From: an uncultured Opitutaceae bacterium
GTDB taxonomy: Bacteria; Verrucomicrobiota; Verrucomicrobiia; Opitutales; Opitutaceae
Length of the DNA: 6,395 nucleotides
NCBI GenBank assembly: GCA_937128785.1
Contig: CAKZMS010000738.1
Coordinates: 1-6,395 of the forward strand
Reading direction: 5' to 3'
The notes under the pieces are model-generated. The model saw only the letters and a list, made by a program, of their open reading frames with translations, did no database searches and was not told the origin of the DNA. Positions 1 to 5,399 of this stretch are shown here, piece after piece (position 1 is the stretch's first letter; each line of letters begins with the position of its first letter). Both the position numbers and the translations under genes were made by a program.

Positions 1-265
1 CGAAGCGCAGCTGACCAATCGTGCGGTTGTTGTTGACCAACGGATTCTCCAAGCCACTCCCGGTGAACAGCCCCTGCGTGGTCGAGCTGTTGGGTTCATT
101 GCCGCCACTCCAATTACCGTTGCGACCGAAGTTGTCGTTGCCGCCCGAGTCGGAGGTGAGCCTGACCCACGTCCTCACCCCGCCGGTCCACGTCAAAACC
201 TGAGCATAGGCATCTGCCGCTGCGAAAATAACGCAGCAGAGCACGATAACTTTCGATTTCTGCAC
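1..265 (-). CDS. N-terminal fragment of a secreted beta-strand-repeat-like (autotransporter-associated type) protein, cut by window edge
   Basis: Reading the minus strand from a GTG at 265 gives 88 codons with no stop before the left edge. The N-terminus is a clear Sec signal peptide: a basic start (MQKSK), a hydrophobic core at residues 6-17 and an AYA|Q cleavage site after residue 21. The mature part begins VLTWTGG, then is rich in Gly, Asn, Ser and Thr, with NWSGGNEPN at about residues 51-59 and TIGQLRF at 82-88. WTG near the start, NWSGG...P and a following TIG-L-F strand are typical of the start of autotransporter-associated beta-strand repeat proteins, which are large, secreted and abundant in Opitutae. 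A second in-frame GTG at 274 would add three residues; an in-frame TAG at 305-307 sets the upstream limit. No clear Shine-Dalgarno sequence is visible. An adhesin or surface-glycan role is only inferred. The gene follows the catabolic cluster in the same direction but looks separate. Confidence 0.62.
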   Translation of the reverse strand, partial: MQKSKVIVLCCVIFAAADAYAQVLTWTGGVRTWVRLTSDSGGNDNFGRNGNWSGGNEPNSSTTQGLFTGSGLENPLVNNNRTIGQLRF

Positions 266-362
266 GGCAGGCACGTTTTCAGAGGATAAAGCAGGGTCAT
301 CCCCCTATAATTTCAACTAAATGGCAATAAGGGAATATCCGCCTGCCCGCGGTCAAATCCCC

Positions 363-374
363 GGCAATATTGCC
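363..374. repeat. 12-bp perfect palindrome just after the Zn-ADH stop
   Basis: GGCAATATTGCC is fully self-complementary and lies two bases beyond the stop codon of the zinc dehydrogenase, in the 111-bp gap before the next minus-strand gene. A further GGCAATA copy sits at 323-329. The palindrome has no loop and no following T-run, so it is not a convincing Rho-independent terminator. It could be a dimeric regulator's operator, a weak 3' end structure, or chance. Confidence 0.3.
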
Positions 375-376
375 CT

Positions 377-1390
377 TCAAATCTCAATCATGCCCTTGAG
401 CAGGGCGGGGTCCTTCGAGATCTCTTCGAATTTCTCCGGCAGGTCTGCCAAGGCTACGCGGTGGGTGATCCACGGCGTAGTGTCGATGCGTCCATCTTCC
501 ATCGCGGCGATGATTGAGGTAAAGGTCTCGGGCAGGGCATTGCGACTCGCGCAGACCGTCAGCTCGCGGCGATGAAAATTCGGGTCGTTGAAGGCGAGCT
601 CGCCTTGAAAGAGACCCACATAGACGATCCGTCCGCCGTTGGCGGGTAATTCGAACGCACCGGCCATTGATTTTGGGTTACCGGTGGCGTCGATCACGAT
701 GGTGGGCAGGTCGCCGCCGCCGATCTTGGTGAGCTCATCGGCCGCACCTTCCCCGGCCATCACGGTATGGGTGACTCCCATTTGATCCAGACAGAAGCCC
801 ATCCGGGATTCACTGATGTCCATCACGGCGACCTTCGCTCCCGTGATGAGGGCAAACTGAATCACGCTCAATCCGATGGGGCCGGCGCCGATGACCAAAA
901 TGAAATCGTCCGAGGTCGGTTCGGCCCGCTCGACGGCGTGCGCGCCGATACCGAGGGTTTCGACCAAGGCGAGTTGATCGTAGGCGAGTTTCTCCGAACG
1001 GTGCAGCTTGCGGGTGGGCACGGCCAGAAGATCGCCCATGCCGCCATCAGTCTGCACGCCGAGCACCTTGAGGCTGGTGCAACAGTTGGGTTTGCCGCGA
1101 CGGCATGCGATGCAAGTGCCGCAATTCAGGTAGGGCTCCACCGAGCAGCGGTCGCCGGCCTTCAGCCCGTTGGGCGTGTCACCCGGATCAATCACTTCGA
1201 CGCCCAATTCATGACCGAGCACGCGGGGATATTCAAAAAACGGCTGACGGCCGGTGTAGGCGTGGAGGTCCGTGCCGCATACTCCGATCCGGTGCACGCG
1301 CACCAGCGCTTCGCCGGAGCTTATCGTGGGCTCTAGAGCCGTGGTGGTGCCGGTGAACTTCCCGGGTTCCTGCAAAGTGACTTGGCGCAT
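377..1390 (-). CDS. Zinc-dependent medium-chain alcohol dehydrogenase, candidate L-galactonate (sugar-acid) dehydrogenase
   Basis: A 337-residue NAD(P)-dependent zinc alcohol dehydrogenase of the medium-chain (MDR) superfamily, close to the family's usual length of about 340. Catalytic zinc ligands are visible as Cys38 (GVCGTD), His60-Glu61 (GHE) and Glu144 (VETLGIGAH). The structural zinc site is Cys90, Cys93, Cys96 and Cys104. The Rossmann fold has GAGPIG at 168-173, and Asp191 ends the second strand, which favours NAD over NADP. The build resembles the sorbitol/threonine/L-galactonate dehydrogenase branch. Because the neighbours are an L-galactose-dehydrogenase-like AKR and a tagaturonate-epimerase-like protein, oxidation of L-galactonate to D-tagaturonate is the best functional guess. 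Oxidation of another aldonate or polyol, or of L-fuconate, remains possible. The ATG shares its A with the AKR stop (TGATG), which implies translational coupling; no separate Shine-Dalgarno sequence is seen. It is the last gene of the cluster. Confidence 0.88.
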   Translation of the reverse strand: MRQVTLQEPGKFTGTTTALEPTISSGEALVRVHRIGVCGTDLHAYTGRQPFFEYPRVLGHELGVEVIDPGDTPNGLKAGDRCSVEPYLNCGTCIACRRGKPNCCTSLKVLGVQTDGGMGDLLAVPTRKLHRSEKLAYDQLALVETLGIGAHAVERAEPTSDDFILVIGAGPIGLSVIQFALITGAKVAVMDISESRMGFCLDQMGVTHTVMAGEGAADELTKIGGGDLPTIVIDATGNPKSMAGAFELPANGGRIVYVGLFQGELAFNDPNFHRRELTVCASRNALPETFTSIIAAMEDGRIDTTPWITHRVALADLPEKFEEISKDPALLKGMIEI

Positions 1391-2346
1391 CAGGCGGGAA
1401 TGAGCTCGTCGCGGTTTTGCGGCAAACCCCGAGTGAAGTTGTGGTTGTGAATGGGCGCGAGGATCTCCTGCACCCGGGCCATGATTGCTTCGTCAACCGG
1501 TTCCTCGGCGTAGCGAATGTTGGCTTCGATATTCTCCGGGCGAGACGTGCCGACCAAGGTGGTGGTCATGCCGGGATGGGCGACGCAGAATTGCACGGCG
1601 AGTTTCACGATATCCACCCCCTCCTTCGCGCAGAAATCCACCGCCTGCTTCGCGGTTGCAATCATGGTGGGGGTGGCGGGGTGCCAGTCGGGAACTCCGC
1701 GGGGAGTCAACAGCCCCATGCCGGTGGGGGAAGCGTTGATCACGCCCAGTTGCTTAGATTCGAAATAGGGGAGCCAATCCGCCAGGGCGGTGTCGTTGAG
1801 CTCGTAGCGGCAGAATGAGAGCACGGTCTCCACGATGCCCGGTCCGACCTGATCAAGGACGTTGGCAAAGACTTTGAGTGGCAGGCCCGTGATGCCGATG
1901 TGACCGATGCGGCCGGCGTCCCGGAGTTTGACCAGAGCGGGCAGGGTTTCAGTCACGATTTGGTCGGGCTCCGCAAATTCGATGTCGTGGCACTGCAGCA
2001 GATCGATGTAGTCGACGCCCAATCGGGCGCAGCTCTCATCGAGACTGCGGGTCACGCGTTCAGCGGAGAAATCGAACTCCTCCTGGCCGTATTGACCGAC
2101 CTTGGTGGCCAGATAGTAGCGATCGCGATCCACGCCCGCGAGGGCCTGACCCAGCACGGTTTCGGCCTTGGTGTCACCGTAGTAGGGCGACACGTCGATG
2201 AAGTTGATGCCGTGGTCCAACGCTGTATGCACGGTGCGGATACCATCGTCCTGATTGATTTGACCGAACACGCCGCCCAAGGGGGACGCGCCGTAGCTGA
2301 GAACGGAAATTTCCAGACCGGTATTACCGAGAGGACGGTATTTCAT
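1390..2346 (-). CDS. Aldo/keto reductase, L-galactose (or L-fucose) 1-dehydrogenase-like
   Basis: A 318-residue TIM-barrel aldo/keto reductase. The catalytic tetrad is Asp51, Tyr56, Lys82 and His120 (FIDVSPYYG, ATKVG, QCHDIEF). The nucleotide-binding end is LVGTSRPENIEAN at about 264-276. From recall, several stretches match plant L-galactose dehydrogenase rather than generic AKRs: GASPLGGVFG (19-28), FDFSAERVTRSLDES (91-105), CHDIEF, GITGLPL (151-157), INASPTGMGLLT (203-214) and DWHPATP (220-226). That enzyme oxidises the anomeric carbon of L-galactose with NAD to the lactone; related bacterial enzymes also accept L-fucose, which differs only in lacking O6. The reaction would start the cytoplasmic pathway suggested by this cluster. 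The start ATG at 2346 gives the normal N-terminus (KYRPLGNTGLEIS). It lies 119 bp after the SDR stop, so an internal promoter is possible, and it overlaps the Zn-ADH start by one base. Confidence 0.88.
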   Translation of the reverse strand: MKYRPLGNTGLEISVLSYGASPLGGVFGQINQDDGIRTVHTALDHGINFIDVSPYYGDTKAETVLGQALAGVDRDRYYLATKVGQYGQEEFDFSAERVTRSLDESCARLGVDYIDLLQCHDIEFAEPDQIVTETLPALVKLRDAGRIGHIGITGLPLKVFANVLDQVGPGIVETVLSFCRYELNDTALADWLPYFESKQLGVINASPTGMGLLTPRGVPDWHPATPTMIATAKQAVDFCAKEGVDIVKLAVQFCVAHPGMTTTLVGTSRPENIEANIRYAEEPVDEAIMARVQEILAPIHNHNFTRGLPQNRDELIPA

Positions 2347-2465
2347 AACTTCACAAAATGAGACAATACGAGGGTCTGAGAAACCAATACACCCCCGCGA
2401 TCCGCAAAGGAGTGGGCGGTTAATCAGTTAAGTTTAATCGGGGGCAAATCGGCCCTGTTTTCCCC
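2347..2465 (-). other. Intergenic region between SDR and AKR genes with AT-rich TTAA motifs and a weak hairpin
   Basis: This is the only sizeable gap inside the four-gene cluster. Directly after the SDR stop there is an imperfect hairpin: GGGG at 2441-2444 and AAA at 2446-2448 pair with TTT at 2458-2460 and CCCC at 2462-2465, with one mismatch and a nine-base loop. Next to it lies an AT-rich patch holding three TTAA units (2420-2423, 2428-2431, 2434-2437); TTAATCAGTTAA forms a partial palindrome. There is no terminal T-run on the minus strand, so this does not look like a strong terminator. It may carry an internal promoter or operator, or just allow mRNA processing. No convincing -35/-10 pair was found. 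Confidence 0.25.
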
Positions 2466-3236
2466 TCACTTCCCGGCACTCCAACCGCCATCCACCACGA
2501 GGGTGCTGCCGGTCACCATCGCGGCACTGTCGCTGGCCAAATAAAGGGCGGCGGCCGCGATCTCCTCCGGTTGGGCAAGCCGGCCGTTGAGTTGGGTGGA
2601 GCTCATCTCCCGGTAGGCGGCTTCCGGGTCGGGATATTCGGCGATGCGGGCCTTCAAAAACGGCGTTTCCACGCGACCCGGGCAGATGGCGTTGAAGCGG
2701 ACACCGGTGTGGGAATGATCGAGGGCCATGGCTTTGGTCATGCCCACGACGGCAAATTTGGAGGTGGTGTAGGCTACTCGGTCCCGGAGTCCGACGATGC
2801 CGCCGATCGAAGCAAGATTGATCACGCTGCCCGATCCGCGCTCGAGCATGCCGGGGACGAGAGCCCGGCAAAAGTTGAACGGCCCGCGGACATTTACCGC
2901 GTGAAGGCGATCCAAGTCTTCGGCCGTCGTGGCGGTCAGATCGCCCACGTGTCCGATGCCCGCGTTGTTCACGAGAATGTCCGGACAGGGCTCGTCGGCC
3001 GCCCAGGCCGTCACGGCTTCGGCATCGCTCACATCGAGGGATGAATAACCGGCCTCGCCGCCTTGGGCGTTGATACCGGCGGCCACCGCTTCGACGGCCG
3101 GTGCGTCCCGGTCAATCAAATGCACCCTGGCGCCGTGAGCGGCCAAGGCCTCGGCGATGGCCTGGCCGATGCCGGAACCCGCCCCCGTGACGATGGCGGT
3201 TTTGTGATCGAGACGGAATAGGGGTGAATCAGCCAT
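2466..3236 (-). CDS. Short-chain dehydrogenase/reductase (SDR), sugar-acid type resembling DHRS6 / 2-keto-3-deoxy-L-fuconate dehydrogenase
   Basis: A classical SDR of 256 residues from the ATG at 3236. The NAD site is TGAGSGIG at 17-24, and Asp42 after strand two (LIDRD) indicates NAD rather than NADP. NNAG is at 90-93, and the catalytic tetrad is Asn115, Ser143, Tyr156 and Lys160. The C-terminal part (CPGRVETPFL at 185-194, then NGRLAQPEEIAAAALYLASD and a VDGGW ending) resembles human DHRS6 and bacterial 2-keto-3-deoxy-L-fuconate dehydrogenases. It could serve an L-fucose branch, or act as an SDR-type fructuronate reductase (making D-mannonate) after the epimerase; the sequence alone does not decide. 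Longer starts exist (GTG at 3269, ATG at 3266), but the ATG at 3236 gives the usual N-terminus and has a GGAAA about six bases upstream. The 57-bp gap after the epimerase stop supports one transcript. Confidence 0.85.
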   Translation of the reverse strand: MADSPLFRLDHKTAIVTGAGSGIGQAIAEALAAHGARVHLIDRDAPAVEAVAAGINAQGGEAGYSSLDVSDAEAVTAWAADEPCPDILVNNAGIGHVGDLTATTAEDLDRLHAVNVRGPFNFCRALVPGMLERGSGSVINLASIGGIVGLRDRVAYTTSKFAVVGMTKAMALDHSHTGVRFNAICPGRVETPFLKARIAEYPDPEAAYREMSSTQLNGRLAQPEEIAAAALYLASDSAAMVTGSTLVVDGGWSAGK

Positions 3237-3293
3237 GGACGGTTTCCGATCATGGTGATTCTGCATCACATGCCAATCGCAGGATTGAGCCGA

Positions 3294-5144
3294 TTAGCCG
3301 GCGCTAATTCCGGCGAGGAAGTCATCGTAGCTGGCGACCGCCTCGAGGGACTGGCTGACCGTGGCGCACGTCCCTGCCGGAGCCACCCCGGTGGTTTCAG
3401 CGAGGAAGATGATGTAGCCGGCCACCCGTTTGGAGTAGGCGAGGCGCGCTTCGTCGCTGATGGAGTAGAACCGGGCCCGTTGTTGGTAGCCGGCCGGTGA
3501 GTGATCGCCCAGGGCTGCTTTCTCCGGCGTGCCGTTCGCGGCGAGCACGTAGAGGAAGTTGTATTCGAAAAACAGCACGTGATCGGGACTGGGGTCGAGA
3601 CGGGCCAGTTCCGCGTGACACGCCTCGGGGGACGCAAACAACCCCTCGGCCGACTGCGCATCTTCGAAGCTGGCGGTAATGAACTCCCGGGCGGCGGCCT
3701 TCTCGGTCTTATCGCTGCTGAACGCGCCGAGCACGGCGAGATCCACCGTAAAGGCATACCAATCGCGCCAGAGTTTCTGGTCAGCCTCGTTGGTCGAGGC
3801 ATGCAGGGCGCGGCCCATTTCGTAAGTGTAGCGACCGCTCGTTTTGATCTCTAGATTGCTGCCGGTCATTTCCCCCATGATCCGGTAGTTGCTGGCCGAT
3901 TTGCCCGAGCCGGAGTGGAAACCGATGCTCACGCCAAACTTTTCGCAGATTTGCCACTGGGCGGCGATGAGCTCGCGCAGGCGATCTTCGTCGGGGAAGG
4001 GGATGTTCTTTTGGAAGCCGAACGCCGGCGCCACGAAGTTGACCGGCATGTCCATGGCTTCGCACAGGGACAACATGATCGCAGTGGTTTCGGGCGTGGT
4101 CAGGCCGGGCAGTTCGTCGATGGACAACTCGCGCAGGTAGGCGCGACCTTCGGCGGTGGTGAAGGCATCCGCCCGTGCTTTCGCGTAGAGATCGTCCCGT
4201 TGCTTCATCTTGAGCATCGAGGGCCAGACGGTGGTCAGCAGGGTTTCAAATTCGGCGTCGGACACACTCACGCCCACTTCGGTCATACGGGCCTTGGCCT
4301 TGGCCTGGATGGTGGGATCGATGTCGCCGATTTGGGCAGGTTCGTTTTTCGCGAGCTCCGGAGAGAGGTCGAAGGTGATATAGCTCGCGAGCAGCGAACC
4401 CGTGACCAAGGCGGTCTCCCGGATGTCGAACTTGCCGCCGATGGGTTGGTGGTCGGCGTTAAAACTCCAGGCAATGCGGCGCTGGTGGAAGCCGTGCTTG
4501 AGCTTCGCGAGCACCGAGCCGTGGCTCATGCCTTCGACCGATTGCCCCTGGTGTCCCTCGGGCACGGACGTGCCGATGAACGGAAACGGCACAGTGTCCA
4601 ATCGATCCGCCAACATCTCGTCGACGTCGTAGACCCGCTCGCGCGGGATGCTGTTTTGATTGGCGGTAAGCCCGACCCCGAGCTGCGCCATGGCCCAGTC
4701 CACCGCCGGCCAGTGCAGGGTGGTGAAGCGTGCACCGATGCCCAGGGTGCTGCGGCCGAGATTGGCTCCGGCAGTCGGGAAGACGGTGGCTCCGGGGTCG
4801 GCTTCAAGGATGGCGTTTTTAAGGCTGAGCAGATTCTTCCAGCTGGCAGGAAAGGCTGCTTCGCCGCCGGGCAGGCTGACCCCTTCGGCCAAGGCATCCG
4901 TGTCGGCGTCACCGTTCTCATTCGCCAGGACCCAGGCGCAGTCTCCCGTCACAGGATCTTCCTGCAAGGTCCACGCACCGTGGGCCGTCGTGAAGCCGCT
5001 GGCGGCCCACACCTGCAGTGCTTCACCGGAGAGGAGCTTTGCTTTCAGGCCTGCCCAATCCAGGCAGAAGTCGGGCGAAACACAGGGATTGGTTGCGATG
5101 CGCAGATCGTTTTGGAGGAGGAAATCGTTGATGGGAGAAGCCAT
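3294..5144 (-). CDS. uxaE: UxaE-family (tagaturonate epimerase-like) protein
   Basis: A 616-residue soluble protein with no signal peptide or membrane segment. Motifs recalled from the tagaturonate epimerase (UxaE) family are present in order: an ADH element at 230-232 (SFNADHQPIGGKFD), HSGSGK at 410-415 and IKTSGRYTYE at 433-442, which correspond to metal- and substrate-binding segments of the TIM-barrel enzyme. UxaE converts D-tagaturonate to D-fructuronate in hexuronate catabolism. This protein is clearly longer than the roughly 480-residue Thermotoga type; the extra length seems to lie in the N-terminal 130 residues, a helical insert at about 260-345 and the C-terminal part after 450. Next to a candidate L-galactonate dehydrogenase, whose product would be D-tagaturonate, the epimerase role fits well; a related ketose or uronate epimerisation is the alternative. 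It is the first gene of the minus-strand cluster. The ATG at 5144 lacks an obvious Shine-Dalgarno sequence. Assignment is from memory of motifs, not a search. Confidence 0.66.
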   Translation of the reverse strand: MASPINDFLLQNDLRIATNPCVSPDFCLDWAGLKAKLLSGEALQVWAASGFTTAHGAWTLQEDPVTGDCAWVLANENGDADTDALAEGVSLPGGEAAFPASWKNLLSLKNAILEADPGATVFPTAGANLGRSTLGIGARFTTLHWPAVDWAMAQLGVGLTANQNSIPRERVYDVDEMLADRLDTVPFPFIGTSVPEGHQGQSVEGMSHGSVLAKLKHGFHQRRIAWSFNADHQPIGGKFDIRETALVTGSLLASYITFDLSPELAKNEPAQIGDIDPTIQAKAKARMTEVGVSVSDAEFETLLTTVWPSMLKMKQRDDLYAKARADAFTTAEGRAYLRELSIDELPGLTTPETTAIMLSLCEAMDMPVNFVAPAFGFQKNIPFPDEDRLRELIAAQWQICEKFGVSIGFHSGSGKSASNYRIMGEMTGSNLEIKTSGRYTYEMGRALHASTNEADQKLWRDWYAFTVDLAVLGAFSSDKTEKAAAREFITASFEDAQSAEGLFASPEACHAELARLDPSPDHVLFFEYNFLYVLAANGTPEKAALGDHSPAGYQQRARFYSISDEARLAYSKRVAGYIIFLAETTGVAPAGTCATVSQSLEAVASYDDFLAGISAG

Positions 5145-5399
5145 GGTAAGAAGTGGTGAGCGACCGTATCAGTCCGGCCGTTTTACCCTCAGGATATAAA
5201 CCGCATAAGGCCTGACATTTTGCGCAGCATTTTACTGAACCTTTTAAGTGCCGAAGGCGGGTTGGTTGGCTCGAAGTGTGAACGCTAAAGAGCGACCGAA
5301 ATCGAAGCCCCGCCGTGGGGTGGATTGGGTGGCCGCAGGTGTTGCCCGATCGTCGATGTTCGGACCACGCTGCTACCTCCTCATACCCCTTCTAAACCT
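5145..5399. promoter_or_regulatory. Divergent intergenic region between the catabolic cluster and the sulfatase
   Basis: These 255 bp separate two divergently transcribed genes, so the promoters of both probably lie here. On the minus strand TTATAT (5199-5194) is a fair -10 box about 45-50 bases before the epimerase ATG, but no good -35 is seen upstream. T-rich hexamers CATTTT (5216-5221), CATTTT (5228-5233) and CCTTTT (5240-5245) recur every 12 bp and could be regulator contacts. For the sulfatase, TTGGTT and CTAAAG with a 17-bp spacer is only a weak promoter match. The region also holds a tiny minus-strand reading frame (5285-5368) preceded by a strong Shine-Dalgarno sequence. No RNA gene or known riboswitch is recognised. 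Confidence 0.4.

Noticed and set aside
21..203. A 60-codon plus-strand ORF at the left edge
   Set aside because: The minus strand of the same stretch gives a signal peptide and a beta-strand-repeat-like sequence, which is much more convincing.
767..1336. A 189-codon plus-strand frame, and a similar one at 1900-2361
   Set aside because: Both are antisense shadows of the Zn-ADH and AKR genes, which carry full sets of catalytic residues; the shadow products resemble nothing known.
2347..2465. Rho-independent terminator after the SDR gene
   Set aside because: The stem has only four plus three pairs with a mismatch and is not followed by a T-run on the minus strand.
3915..5159. A 414-codon open frame on the plus strand opposite the UxaE-like gene
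   Set aside because: It is the mirror of a GC-rich coding strand. Its translation has no recognisable domain, whereas the opposite strand encodes a protein with family motifs.
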